A stretch of 64,000 nucleotides of DNA from Chitinophaga niabensis (GCF_900129465.1 NZ_FSRA01000002.1:1116001-1180000), one strand, 5' to 3'; positions 51,682 to 61,345 are shown, counted from the first letter of the stretch. The notes: generated from the letters alone by a model not told the origin. Numbers and translations: made by a program.

Positions 51682-53283
51682 ATGAAAAGTATGAAACGTT
51701 ATTATAATTCCCTGTTGTACTTATGCCTGGCTTTGGTGACAGGGTTGATGAGCTGCGATGATTTTGGGGACATGAACGTGAATCCCACAAAAAGCAGTAA
51801 CATGGACCCTGCACTTCAGCTTGCGCTGATCCAGGCCCGGTTTTCCGGGGACCTCGAATCCAATGAACGCGTGGGCACTTTTAACTGCATGCCCATGGTG
51901 CAACAACTGGGCGGTGCATGGGCCTGCCAGTACGGAGGTTTTTATGTGAAGCAGCAGCAATACATGAGCATCCTCTGGGAGCTGAACTATCCTAATGATA
52001 TCCTGAACATCGCAGATGCCGTGAACCGCTCCAAGGACGATCCGAAAAAACAAAACCTGCATAACATCTGCCGCATTATGAAGGTGTATGTTTTTGCCAG
52101 GTTAACGGACCTCTATGGAGATATTCCTTATTCAGAAGCATCCTCCGGTTACAGCAAAGGCATTGTACATCCTAAATACGATAAGCAGGCAGATATCTAT
52201 GACGATTTCTTCAAAGAACTCACAGAAGCTTCTACTGCGCTGGACCCTGCTAAAGACCAGGTTGCACAGGACCAGTTCTATAAAGGAGATATCGCTGCCT
52301 GGAAGAAATTTGCGAACTCATTACATCTCCGTTTGGCCATGCGTTTGGTAAAACGGGATGAAACAAAAGCAAAGGCAGAAGTACAGAAAGCATTTGCCCG
52401 CGGCGTATTCAGCCGTAATGAAGATGTGTGTAAAATGACGCATGAGAATGTACAGAATAATTATGCGGATGTAAGAGGAAACGGCCTTTCTGCTTCCATC
52501 AACCAGGGAGAGTTGGTGCCTTACCGTTATAACCAGGTATTCATCAATGCACTTCGCAATACCAACGATCCACGCCTTGAGCATATGGCCAGGTATTACA
52601 TTGATATTCCTTACAAGTTCATGGAACGGCTGGATGTTACCGAACAGGTAAGAGCAGTAGTGGGATATACCGGTTGCAATAATGGTGATTTTGTGTGGGA
52701 CGACTGGAAGAGTACGTTTACCATTACGGTTCCCGGCCGCGGAGATTTTGAGATCGGCAACAACGGGCAAAAGATCCAGCTGGCTAATTTCCTCATTGCC
52801 AATAATGCGCCTTTCCTGCATCTTACTTATGCGGAAACAGAATTGTTACTGGCCGAAGCCTGTTTCCGCTGGGGGCTTAACCTCAATGGAGATTATACCA
52901 CGCACTACAATAATGGTATTGAAGCAGGTATCCGTCAGCTGAGCTTTTATCCCGGCGGGCCTTCCATTGAAACAGGGAAGATCACACAGTATAAAGCAGA
53001 TAACGTGTTAGCGCCCGGCAGGGAATTGCAGATGATCAATCACCAGCTTTGGGTAGTGCTGTTCATGAATGGTCCTGAAGCATATGCCAACTGGCGCAGG
53101 TCAGGCTTCCCGCAATTGACACCAGGGTATAAACCCGGCTATTCCAATATCAATACCATACCACGCCGTTTTGAATATCCGCTGTCTGAGAAAGAGCAGA
53201 ATAAAGCGAATTATGATAAAGCCCTGCAGGATATGGGCGGAAATGATGATTGGACAGCCCGCGTATGGTGGGACAAGCAATAA
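51682..53283 (+). CDS. susD: SusD/RagB-family lipoprotein (SusD-like_2 type)
   Basis: 533 residues with a lipobox (LVTGLMSC). TPR-like helices and the family pattern are visible (DFGDMNVNPTKSSNMDPALQLALIQARFSGDLES, IMKVYVFARLTDLYGDIPYSEA, LTYAETELLLAEACFRWG, YANWRRSGFPQLTPGY). It is the extracellular lid and glycan-binding partner of SusC. The chosen ATG (51682) is 28 bp after the SusC stop; the frame is open further up but overlaps susC. Confidence 0.95.
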   Translation: MKSMKRYYNSLLYLCLALVTGLMSCDDFGDMNVNPTKSSNMDPALQLALIQARFSGDLESNERVGTFNCMPMVQQLGGAWACQYGGFYVKQQQYMSILWELNYPNDILNIADAVNRSKDDPKKQNLHNICRIMKVYVFARLTDLYGDIPYSEASSGYSKGIVHPKYDKQADIYDDFFKELTEASTALDPAKDQVAQDQFYKGDIAAWKKFANSLHLRLAMRLVKRDETKAKAEVQKAFARGVFSRNEDVCKMTHENVQNNYADVRGNGLSASINQGELVPYRYNQVFINALRNTNDPRLEHMARYYIDIPYKFMERLDVTEQVRAVVGYTGCNNGDFVWDDWKSTFTITVPGRGDFEIGNNGQKIQLANFLIANNAPFLHLTYAETELLLAEACFRWGLNLNGDYTTHYNNGIEAGIRQLSFYPGGPSIETGKITQYKADNVLAPGRELQMINHQLWVVLFMNGPEAYANWRRSGFPQLTPGYKPGYSNINTIPRRFEYPLSEKEQNKANYDKALQDMGGNDDWTARVWWDKQ

Positions 53284-53304
53284 GCATTCTATCACTTAAC
53301 AACC

Positions 53305-54639
53305 ATGAACATGCATAAGAAAATATACATACTGCTGGTGTCCCTCCTTGCATTGATGGCTTGCGACAAAGAAAGGATCAAAGATCCTGAATTTGGCGCC
53401 GGGGATTATCCGCGCATTTATGATATCAGGAACGTTTTTGTTTCACCTGTGCAGATCCTGGCACCAGGGCAGCCTGCCAATTATACCGGGCTGTTATATT
53501 CACCCGCAGGTAAAGTGAAAATATCCTGGAAAGTAAATGGTGAACAGAAATCTACAGATACAACATTTTCATTCACACCACCGGCTCCGGGAGAATATAC
53601 TTTATTACTGGATGTAGAATATGGAGGATTGAAAAGCACCCGCTCGGCCAATATCCTAGTACCTCCCGCTACCTATACACTGAAGCCTTACAATAAAGTA
53701 GTGAATGCTTATCTCTCTGATGCGGGCACTGCCAAAAGTCTCAACTATGAGCAACTTACGCATGTAACCTTCCAGGCCGGCCGTGTTTCTTCAGATGGTA
53801 CGGTAGATTTTGCCGCAGGAGAAACCAATCAAAGGATGGATGAAGTAGTGGCACGTGGGCATATAGCAGGTAAAGCAGTATTGCTGGGCCTTACGGGAAG
53901 GCTTTCAGCTGTTGACGGATGGGCTATTTACGAAGCCAATGATTTCGGGCAGGCCATTAAAGATCCGGCTACGCGTGCTGCTTTGGTAAATACCGTAAAG
54001 AATTATGTAACCGCTAAAAAACTGGATGGTGTGGATGTGATGATGAGTGATGTGAATTCAGGTGCTTATGCTGCCAACCAGGCTGCCATGGCTCCTTTTA
54101 TCACTGAACTGAAAGCAGCCCTGCCGGCAAACGCCATTGTTACTGCAACAGTTGGCGCCGGATGGCAGCACTGGGATTATCCGAGCCTTGCTGCGGCTAC
54201 ATGGGTGAATGTAAGAGCTTTTGAAGATGGGATACATGTAGGGCCTGCAGCACCACGCGGACAGGCTTCCAGTTATGATTATATGGTGGCCGCCGCCAAG
54301 ATCTGGACGGATTTTCATCTTCCCGCAGATAAACTGGTGATCGGCATTCCGGCTTTTGGTTTACGCTACAATGCCATAGATGCCAATGGTAATAATGAGG
54401 GATGGGCTTCTTACGATTATGTTCCCTACAGGACTATTTTGGGAATGGACCCCGCTGCAGCAGGCAAGGAGAAAGTGGACAAAAACTTTGGTATTTACTA
54501 TAATGGCCAGCCGCTGGCAAAAAAGAAGGCAGACCAGATCAAACTGGCCGGCTTCAAAGGTGCTTACCTCTGGGCAGTGGATTTTGACAGTAATGATGAT
54601 AAGTCCCTGTTGAAAGAAATATATAACGCATTGAAATAG
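53305..54639 (+). CDS. GH18-fold lipoprotein with degenerate active site (probable glycan-binding protein)
   Basis: 444 residues: lipobox (LLALMAC), an Ig/PKD-like domain (about 48-118), then a GH18 (chitinase/endo-N-acetylglucosaminidase) TIM barrel (about 125-444; VNAYLSDAGTAKSLNYEQLTHVTFQ, VLLGLTGR, LVIGIPAFGLRY, GAYLWAVDFDSND). In active GH18 enzymes beta-4 ends DGxDxDxE. Here it reads D241-G-V-D244-V-M246-M-S248-D, so both the middle Asp and the catalytic Glu are gone. It is likely a surface glycan-binding protein rather than a hydrolase. Third gene of the SusCD operon. Confidence 0.9.
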   Translation: MNMHKKIYILLVSLLALMACDKERIKDPEFGAGDYPRIYDIRNVFVSPVQILAPGQPANYTGLLYSPAGKVKISWKVNGEQKSTDTTFSFTPPAPGEYTLLLDVEYGGLKSTRSANILVPPATYTLKPYNKVVNAYLSDAGTAKSLNYEQLTHVTFQAGRVSSDGTVDFAAGETNQRMDEVVARGHIAGKAVLLGLTGRLSAVDGWAIYEANDFGQAIKDPATRAALVNTVKNYVTAKKLDGVDVMMSDVNSGAYAANQAAMAPFITELKAALPANAIVTATVGAGWQHWDYPSLAAATWVNVRAFEDGIHVGPAAPRGQASSYDYMVAAAKIWTDFHLPADKLVIGIPAFGLRYNAIDANGNNEGWASYDYVPYRTILGMDPAAAGKEKVDKNFGIYYNGQPLAKKKADQIKLAGFKGAYLWAVDFDSNDDKSLLKEIYNALK

Positions 54640-54665
54640 TAGCTTTTTTGGTTAATTGAGCAATG

Positions 54666-54693
54666 GGTCGGCCGCGAGGCCGGCCTTTTTTTT
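54666..54693 (+). terminator. Intrinsic terminator of the SusCD operon
   Basis: ggtcggcc / ggccggcc (one G-T pair) with a gcga tetraloop, followed by eight T. Confidence 0.95.
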
Positions 54694-54741
54694 GTATGAG
54701 TAAATTTCCCTAAATTAGACTACACCAAAACCAGCCGATAT

Positions 54742-55245
54742 TTGCAACGAGCAGCAGTGTACCCCGATGAGCGCATTTTAATTGAGAAGATAAAAGCCGG
54801 CGATCCCCATGCAAAGCATTGGTTATATGACCAATATGCTGCGCCTGTTTATGGGCTTTTATTACAGTTGTTTCCGCGGAAGCAGGATGCGAACAACGCA
54901 TTGGTAAGAACATTTGTTCATGTTTTCAAAAATATCGAAGAATATTATCATTCCGGCGGAATATCCTTATTTTCGTGGATAATGAAACAGGCGAGGGAAA
55001 CTGCCGAAGCAGAAATTCCTTACGCCGGATTAACTGGTAATGATATAAGCATCCTGGCAAAAAGTGGTTTAATGCAATTTAGCAGCACGCTTGGCGTTGA
55101 ATGCCGGGAAGTGTTCAATCAGTGTTACTGCATGGGACTCTCCAGATCAGTTGTGGCAGCCCGCCTGGGCTTATCTGAACAACAGGTGTTTCTCTTATTA
55201 CAGCAGGCGATGATAGCATTCAGAAAATTTTCCAATAACAATTGA
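54742..55245 (+). CDS. Divergent ECF-type sigma factor with TTG start
   Basis: 167 residues. N-terminal region 2-like part (ILIEKIKAGDPHAKHWLYDQYAAPVYGLLLQLFPRKQDANNALVRTFVHVFKNIEEY) and a region 4-like helix-turn-helix (FNQCYCMGLSRSVVAARLGLSEQQVFLLLQQAMIAFRKF). It is poorly conserved in region 2. No in-frame ATG exists upstream of the conserved part; the start is the TTG at 54742 or a GTG at 54757. It overlaps the next gene by 4 bp and the pair looks like a sigma/anti-sigma module. Confidence 0.72.
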   Translation: MQRAAVYPDERILIEKIKAGDPHAKHWLYDQYAAPVYGLLLQLFPRKQDANNALVRTFVHVFKNIEEYYHSGGISLFSWIMKQARETAEAEIPYAGLTGNDISILAKSGLMQFSSTLGVECREVFNQCYCMGLSRSVVAARLGLSEQQVFLLLQQAMIAFRKFSNNN

Positions 55246-55709
55246 ACGTACAGGAATACATAGACAATGGAATGGTTGAAAGCTACGTGCTGGGCCTTGC
55301 GACTCCCGAGGAGGCGAAGGAACTGGAGCGTTTGATCAAAGAGTACCCGGAGTTGCGCAAAGAGTTCAACGCCGTGGAACAAACCATTCAGAAATTATGG
55401 CTGGAAGATGCCGTACCTCCTCCCATGGAGTTACGTGAACGTTCCCTGCAACCACTCAGCTGGGCAGACACTGATCCCGGCGCTGGTAAAAAGCCTCCCA
55501 ACTATACCTTCATCAATATCCAGCATAATCAAAGCAACTACATGACCGTCCATAAAATATGGAAATGGATCTTTGTAATTGCTTTCCTCCTTTTCAAATT
55601 TTGTTTATTCCTCGCTATTTATTTCTACTTCAAATACCGCCAGGTAGAGGACCGTCAGCAGGAAAGAGAAAAAGTAAGAAAGGAGTTGCAACAATCGTCT
55701 CCAAAATAG
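55242..55709 (+). CDS. RskA-like membrane anti-sigma factor with TTG start
   Basis: 155 residues: an N-terminal anti-sigma domain (VQEYIDNGMVESYVLGLATPEEAKELERLIKEYPELRKEFNAVEQTIQKLW), a linker, one TM helix (about 103-125, IWKWIFVIAFLLFKFCLFLAIYFYF) and a short charged tail. It begins with TTG within TTGA, overlapping the sigma stop, so it is translationally coupled. Truncated periplasmic part compared with typical RskA. Confidence 0.72.
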   Translation: MNVQEYIDNGMVESYVLGLATPEEAKELERLIKEYPELRKEFNAVEQTIQKLWLEDAVPPPMELRERSLQPLSWADTDPGAGKKPPNYTFINIQHNQSNYMTVHKIWKWIFVIAFLLFKFCLFLAIYFYFKYRQVEDRQQEREKVRKELQQSSPK

Positions 55710-55813
55710 CATTATCGTATCTCTTCTTCCGCCCTTAAACAAAATCTTCTTTTGTGCTGTTTATTGAGGATAGTAGTACCGAGCAACATTACTAAACCTT
55801 CAATATTTGACTT

Positions 55814-57220
55814 ATGGCACAACGTGTTGAACATGATTTTTTAGGTGAAAAAGAAATCCCTAAGGATGTCTATTATGGCATTCAAACCCTTCGTGCAATT
55901 GAGAATTTTCATATTACAGGCATCCAGTTGAAAAGCGAGCCCATATTTGTGCAGGCGCTGGGGTATGTGAAGAAAGCAGCAGCACAGGCCAATGCAGACC
56001 TTGGTGCATTGGATAAAGGCATTGCAGCCGCCATCGTAAAGGCCAGCGATCGTTTGATCCAGGGAGAATTCCTGGACCAGTTCCCTACAGACCTTATACA
56101 AGGGGGGGCAGGTACTTCCGTGAACATGAATGCAAATGAAGTGATCGCGAATGTAGCGCTGGAGATGATGGGAAAAGATAAAGGCAATTATGATTTCTGC
56201 CATCCCAATAATCATGTGAACTGTTCGCAATCCACGAATGATGCATACCCCACCGCATTCCGCATTGCCCTGATCAATAAGCTCACAGCCTATAGCGAAA
56301 GCCTGCGGGAGCTGGCAGATTCCTTTTATGCAAAAGGCCAGGAATTCAGCCAGGTATTGAAAATGGGACGTACCCAATTACAGGATGCCGTGCCCATGAG
56401 CATGGGCGATGAGTTCATAGCCTTTGCTACCAATCTGCGGGAAGAACTGTCCCGGATAGAAGATAGCAAACGCCTTATCTCTGAAGTGAATATGGGCGCC
56501 ACTGCTATTGGTACCGGTGTGAATGCACCTAAAGGATATGCGGAACTGGTGATCAAATATCTCAATAAAGCAAGTGGTCTCAGTCTTTCCCTGGCTACTG
56601 ACCTGATAGAGGCCACATATGATACAGGCGCTTATGTTCAATTATCAGGTGTGCTGAAACGTACGGCAGTGAAGGTTTCTAAGATCTGTAATGATCTTCG
56701 GTTGTTGTCTTCCGGGCCACGTTGCGGATTGAATGAGATCAACCTGCCGCCTATGCAACCCGGCTCTTCCATCATGCCTGGCAAAGTGAATCCCGTGATC
56801 CCGGAAGTGGTGAATCAAACGGCCTTCTATGTGATCGGGGCAGATCTTACTTTAACCCTGGCCGCAGAAGCAGGGCAATTACAACTGAATGTAATGGAAC
56901 CCGTGATAGGCTTTTCACTGTTCACTTCCATCACTTATATGACCAATGCCTGCAATACTCTGCGCGAGAAGTGCGTGGTGGGTATAACGGCCAATGCCAC
57001 ACGTACGCAGGAAATGGTGATGCAGAGCATTGGCATCGTAACCCAACTAAACCCCATCATTGGTTATGAAAAATCTGCGGCCATTGCGAAAGAGGCATTG
57101 GAAACAGGAAAGTCTGTACATGATATTGCCGTGAAAGAAAAGAAACTGGTAACGCAGGAAAAATGGGATGAGATCTTCACATTCGAGAATCTCATCCGCC
57201 CTAAGTTTATCAATAGTTAG
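55814..57220 (+). CDS. aspA: Aspartate ammonia-lyase
   Basis: Converts aspartate to fumarate and ammonia. 468 residues, the normal length. The signature loop reads G317-S318-S-I-M-P-G-K-V-N with S318 as the catalytic base; other conserved blocks are STNDAYPTAFRI, GRTQLQDAVPMSMG and TGVNAPKGYAELV. It is first of four genes for asparagine and aspartate use; the asparaginase gene starts 2 bp after it. Confidence 0.97.
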   Translation: MAQRVEHDFLGEKEIPKDVYYGIQTLRAIENFHITGIQLKSEPIFVQALGYVKKAAAQANADLGALDKGIAAAIVKASDRLIQGEFLDQFPTDLIQGGAGTSVNMNANEVIANVALEMMGKDKGNYDFCHPNNHVNCSQSTNDAYPTAFRIALINKLTAYSESLRELADSFYAKGQEFSQVLKMGRTQLQDAVPMSMGDEFIAFATNLREELSRIEDSKRLISEVNMGATAIGTGVNAPKGYAELVIKYLNKASGLSLSLATDLIEATYDTGAYVQLSGVLKRTAVKVSKICNDLRLLSSGPRCGLNEINLPPMQPGSSIMPGKVNPVIPEVVNQTAFYVIGADLTLTLAAEAGQLQLNVMEPVIGFSLFTSITYMTNACNTLREKCVVGITANATRTQEMVMQSIGIVTQLNPIIGYEKSAAIAKEALETGKSVHDIAVKEKKLVTQEKWDEIFTFENLIRPKFINS

Positions 57221-57222
57221 CT

Positions 57223-58281
57223 ATGAAACCATACACCTACCTCGTCTTTGTTTTGTTTTCTTCATTACAGGTAGCCGCACAGCAGCAAAGCAAACTGCCC
57301 AATGTGGTGATCCTGGCAACCGGCGGCACTATTGCAGGTGCCGGTACATCCAGTGTGGGCACTGCTTACACAGCCGGTAAATTACCCATCGACGCATTGC
57401 TGAACGCATTACCGGAAGCCCGCAAGATTGCGAACCTTACCGGAGAACAGGTAGCTTCCGTAGGAAGCCAGGCCATGCATGACAGTGTTTGGCTGAAGCT
57501 GGCCAAAAGGATCAACGAGCTGGCAGCCAAACCGGAAGTAGATGGTATTGTGATCACACATGGTACAGATACAGAAGGGGAGACGGGATACTTTTTGCAG
57601 CTGACCGTTAAAACAGAAAAACCGGTAGTGCTGGCAGGCGCTATGCGTTCTGCCACGGCAATTTCTGCAGATGGCCCCATGAACCTATACAATGCGATCG
57701 TTACCGCATCAGATAAAAGATCATCGAACAGGGGTATTCTGGTATGTATGAACGACCAGATATTTTCCGCCCGGGAAGTGACTAAAACCAACACCACCAA
57801 TGTGGCTACTTTCCAAAGTCCGAACACCGGCCCCCTGGGTACGGTGTTCGACGGGAAGGTGGAATATTACCACGGCATCCTGCGTAAACACACCGTTCAG
57901 ACAGAATTTGATATCAGCCAGGTGAATTCTTTGCCGAAAGTAGATATCTTGTACGGCTATGCCAATATGAATCCTGTGCTGCTGGATGCGGTGGTGAATG
58001 ATAAAGCACAGGGAGTTGTAATTGCCGGAGTGGGCAATGGTAACCTGTACCCGACTGTGGAAGCCCGTGTGAAAGATATTACCCGTAAAGGTGTGGTGGT
58101 TGTACGTTCTTCACGAACAGGCAGTGGAAGAGTTACATTGAATTCCGAAACTGATGACGCCGCGCTGGGAACAATTGTAGCTGATGATCTCAATCCGCAG
58201 AAAGCACGCATCCTTTTACAACTGGCATTGTTAAAAACCAAAGATCCGAAGAAGATCCAGGAGATGTTCTTCAGGTATTAA
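57223..58281 (+). CDS. ansB: Secreted type II L-asparaginase
   Basis: 352 residues. Signal peptide (MKPYTYLVFVLFSSLQVAAQQ), then ILATGGTIAG with nucleophile T36, Y49 in the flexible loop, and GIVITHGTDTEGETGYFL with the Thr-Asp pair. Periplasmic hydrolysis of asparagine gives aspartate and ammonia. The gene pair with aspA and the downstream C4-dicarboxylate carrier forms a full route from asparagine to fumarate or succinate. Confidence 0.96.
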   Translation: MKPYTYLVFVLFSSLQVAAQQQSKLPNVVILATGGTIAGAGTSSVGTAYTAGKLPIDALLNALPEARKIANLTGEQVASVGSQAMHDSVWLKLAKRINELAAKPEVDGIVITHGTDTEGETGYFLQLTVKTEKPVVLAGAMRSATAISADGPMNLYNAIVTASDKRSSNRGILVCMNDQIFSAREVTKTNTTNVATFQSPNTGPLGTVFDGKVEYYHGILRKHTVQTEFDISQVNSLPKVDILYGYANMNPVLLDAVVNDKAQGVVIAGVGNGNLYPTVEARVKDITRKGVVVVRSSRTGSGRVTLNSETDDAALGTIVADDLNPQKARILLQLALLKTKDPKKIQEMFFRY

Positions 58282-58316
58282 TGGCGTTGCTTTCAATTAT
58301 CGTATAAATAAAACAC

Positions 58317-59657
58317 ATGATCTGGCTTCAATTTGCAATCCTGTTGGGTGCCATTCTTATCGGCGCAAGAATGAAAGGCATAGGCCTTGGCGTAATGGGA
58401 ATGATAGCACTTGCCCTCTACCTTTTTTTATTCCGTATGCGGCCGGCAGAGCCGCCCATTGATGTAATGCTGATCATCCTGGCGGTAGTAACTACTGCAG
58501 CAACCATGCAGGCTGCCGGAGGGATGGATTATATGGTACGCATCGCAGAAAAGATCCTGCGCAGCAAACCTTCCATGATCACTTTGATGGGGCCACTCGT
58601 AACTTACTGCTTTACACTTTTTGCAGGTACCTCTCATATCACTTATTCCCTCCTGCCGATCATTTCAGAAGTGGCCACCAAAAAAAGGATCCGTCCTGAA
58701 CGGCCACTCAGTATCTCCGTAATAGCTGCACACCTGGGCATTACGTCCAGCCCCATTTCTGCTGCCACAGCAGCGATGATCACTATCCTGGCCGGGCAGA
58801 TAGAAATGATACACATCCTGAAAATATGTATCCCTGCCTGCCTTATTGGTATCCTGGCAGGGGTGGCTGTTGTGTGGAAGAAAGGAAAGGAGCTGGAAAA
58901 TGATCCCGTGTTCATTGAGAAAATGAAAGACCCTGAATTTGCCAAAGAACTGGATGCAGAGAATGCAGATAATAATAAACCATTGCCCAAGGGCGCCAAA
59001 ACCTCTGTGATCATTTTTGGGGTTGCGGTATTATTGATTGTGCTGGTAGGTGCATTCCCGAACATGCTGCCGCATTTTGAACCCGGTAAGGCAAACCTTT
59101 CTGTGAATGCAAACGGCACCATTAAAATGGCCGCTGTGATTGAACTGGTGATGCTGGCTGCTGCTGCACTGATGTTGTTGCTTACAAAAACCACCACTAC
59201 TGCTATCGCTAAAGCAAGTTTGTTTACGGCAGGCGCACAGGCTGTAGTATCTATTTTCGGCGTGGTGTGGATGAGTGCTACATTTATGGAAGCGAACGAA
59301 GCAGTGATAGAAGGAGGATTGGGAGATATGGTAAGAGCTGCCCCCTGGACATTCTCCATCGCATTGTTTGTACTGAGCATGTTGTTGTTCAGCCAGGCAG
59401 CTACCACCAAAGCTTTGATGCCGCTGGGAGTATTACTGGGCATTCCTCCCAGCAGCCTGGTGGCTATGTTCCCTGCCACGAACGGGGATTTTGTATTACC
59501 CGGCTATCCTACCCTGCTGGCTGCGATCAACTTTGACCGTACTGGCAGTACACATATCGGCAAGTATCTGATCAACCATAGTTTTATGATCCCCGGCTTA
59601 GTGAGTGTTTCTGTTTCCGTTGCTGCGGGATTTCTGCTAGCCAGTATATTCTGGTAG
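58317..59657 (+). CDS. DcuA/DcuB-family C4-dicarboxylate transporter
   Basis: 446 residues with about 10-12 TM helices. Family segments are LQFAILLGAILIGARMKGIGLGVMGMIALALYLF, LVTYCFTLFAGTSHITYSLLPIISEVA, HLGITSSPISAATAAMI and VAMFPATNGDFVLPGYPTLLAAINFDRTGSTHIGKYLINHSFMIPG. DcuA/B carriers take up aspartate or fumarate in exchange for succinate. Placed right after the asparaginase (35 bp). Confidence 0.94.
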   Translation: MIWLQFAILLGAILIGARMKGIGLGVMGMIALALYLFLFRMRPAEPPIDVMLIILAVVTTAATMQAAGGMDYMVRIAEKILRSKPSMITLMGPLVTYCFTLFAGTSHITYSLLPIISEVATKKRIRPERPLSISVIAAHLGITSSPISAATAAMITILAGQIEMIHILKICIPACLIGILAGVAVVWKKGKELENDPVFIEKMKDPEFAKELDAENADNNKPLPKGAKTSVIIFGVAVLLIVLVGAFPNMLPHFEPGKANLSVNANGTIKMAAVIELVMLAAAALMLLLTKTTTTAIAKASLFTAGAQAVVSIFGVVWMSATFMEANEAVIEGGLGDMVRAAPWTFSIALFVLSMLLFSQAATTKALMPLGVLLGIPPSSLVAMFPATNGDFVLPGYPTLLAAINFDRTGSTHIGKYLINHSFMIPGLVSVSVSVAAGFLLASIFW

Positions 59658-59681
59658 CAGGACCTTAAAAAAACCTTTCTT

Positions 59682-60839
59682 ATGCGTTCCCTGATCATTG
59701 TTCTGTTATTTGTACCCATGGCTGTGATGGCACAGCGGCAGCAGGATACGGTAGCCAACGGGCAACCCATTATCCCGGTAAGCAAACAATCGTTGTTGTC
59801 TAACATAGATATGATCGCGAATATGCAGGTGGCTTTCAGGAATGAATTCAGTGAAGGCACTTATCAGCGTTCCCGTTTTACGCTGGAACAATTCAGGCTG
59901 GAGATCAAAGGGAAAGTGCATGAGAAGGTTTATTTCCGTTTCCGGGACAGGTATACACGCAATGTGGTGCCCCAGTCGATCGACAATATCAGCCGCTCTA
60001 CGGATATGGCCTATCTCCGGTTCGATCCTACACCCAACTGGAAGATCTATGCCGGTAAAATGTCTGCAGACTGGGGTGGTTATGAGTTTGATGCGAACCC
60101 CATTGATATTTACGAGTACTCTGATATTGTTGAATATGCAGATAATTTCCTGGCCGGAGTGGGTGTTGGATATGTGTTGCCTGGCACGAAACATGAGTTC
60201 ACGCTGCAATTACTGAATACACGTACGGCCAGTTTTTATGAGTTGTACGATACCATTCCCGGTATTAAGGAAGCGCGTTTCCCCTTTGCTGCCGTAGCTA
60301 ACTGGCGCGGCAGTTTCTTTAACGGAAAGCTCAATACCATCTGGTCCTATTCCTTATTCCGCGAGGCAGAATATGAGTACATGAACTACTTCGCACTGGG
60401 TAACCAGCTCAACCTGGATAAGGTTAAACTGGAGTACGATTTCAAATTCAGCCAGGAGCAATTGGACAGGAAGGGGATCGTATCAGGATTCACAGAAAAT
60501 ATTGATATTAAAACGGCACAGAATGTACGCTACGTCAGCCATTGGGCAAAGGTGGATGTGCGTGTGTCTGATAAAGTGAATGTATTCTTTGTGGGTATGC
60601 TGGACGATGCTTTCTGGAAGAAACCCACTGAAAGCAGCCATACTAAACTGCGGCAGGCCTGGGGATATATTCCGGGGCTGGAAGTATATCCTGTTAAGAA
60701 CTTCAACCTGAAAGTATTTGGCGCATTTATAGGCAGGGTATACAAATACACGGAAAGTGCCAGGCAGGACCTTGGGCAGCGCAATACAGATAATTACCGC
60801 ATTTCAGTTGGGGTGATCAGTCCGCTGGTGATCCTGTAA
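59682..60839 (+). CDS. Outer-membrane porin (OprP/phosphate-selective-porin-like)
   Basis: 385 residues. Signal peptide (MRSLIIVLLFVPMAVMAQ), then beta-barrel strands such as FRNEFSEGTYQRSRFTLEQFRLEIKGKVHEKVYFRFRDRYTR, AYLRFDPTPNWKIYAGKMSADWGGYEFDANP, ending YRISVGVISPLVIL. The pattern fits trimeric porins of the OprP/O family. In this operon it probably admits amino acids or dicarboxylates. Confidence 0.87.
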   Translation: MRSLIIVLLFVPMAVMAQRQQDTVANGQPIIPVSKQSLLSNIDMIANMQVAFRNEFSEGTYQRSRFTLEQFRLEIKGKVHEKVYFRFRDRYTRNVVPQSIDNISRSTDMAYLRFDPTPNWKIYAGKMSADWGGYEFDANPIDIYEYSDIVEYADNFLAGVGVGYVLPGTKHEFTLQLLNTRTASFYELYDTIPGIKEARFPFAAVANWRGSFFNGKLNTIWSYSLFREAEYEYMNYFALGNQLNLDKVKLEYDFKFSQEQLDRKGIVSGFTENIDIKTAQNVRYVSHWAKVDVRVSDKVNVFFVGMLDDAFWKKPTESSHTKLRQAWGYIPGLEVYPVKNFNLKVFGAFIGRVYKYTESARQDLGQRNTDNYRISVGVISPLVIL

Positions 60840-60844
60840 GTCCT

Positions 60845-60852
60845 TATCTTTG
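60845..60852 (+). promoter_or_regulatory. Predicted -7 box for the VOC gene (TATCTTTG)
   Basis: Perfect TAnnTTTG whose end is 4 bp from the ATG; transcription would begin at or just after the start codon region, so leaderless expression or coincidence. Confidence 0.35.
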
Positions 60853-60856
60853 CTAC

Positions 60857-61345
60857 ATGAGTTACACAGTTCCTGCACAGACACGTATTGGCCATGTGCA
60901 TTTAAAGGTTTCAGACCTGCAACGTTCCCTGGATTTTTATTGTGGGTTACTGGGGTTTGAATTAATGGTGAAATACGGGGACCAGGCTGCCTTCATCTCT
61001 GCAGGAGGGTATCATCACCATATCGGATTGAACACCTGGCACAGCAAAGGAATGCCGCCGGCTCCGGAGAATGCGCCCGGTCTGTATCATACGGCTATCT
61101 TATATCCCACGCGTAAAGACCTTGCGGCGATCTATAAAAGATTAACCGATGCAAAAGTACCTTTCACGGGTTTTTCAGATCATGGTGTGTCTGAAGCATT
61201 GTACCTCAATGACCCTGACCAGAATGGTGTTGAGCTGTATTGGGACAAACCCCGGGACCAGTGGCCCAAAGATGAGAACGGGCAACTGACGATGTATACA
61301 CATCGCCTGAACCTCAGCAATTTGTTGCAGGAGCTGGAAAGTTAA
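60857..61345 (+). CDS. VOC-superfamily (glyoxalase/dioxygenase-like) protein
   Basis: 162 residues, single VOC repeat: TRIGHVHLKVSDLQRSLDFYCGLLGFELM, metal-ligand candidates His in IGHVHLKV and HHHIGLNTW, Glu in QNGVELYWDKP. Typical of catechol-type dioxygenase or glyoxalase family; substrate unknown. Its 3' end overlaps the convergent permease-like gene by 4 bp. Confidence 0.88.
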   Translation: MSYTVPAQTRIGHVHLKVSDLQRSLDFYCGLLGFELMVKYGDQAAFISAGGYHHHIGLNTWHSKGMPPAPENAPGLYHTAILYPTRKDLAAIYKRLTDAKVPFTGFSDHGVSEALYLNDPDQNGVELYWDKPRDQWPKDENGQLTMYTHRLNLSNLLQELES

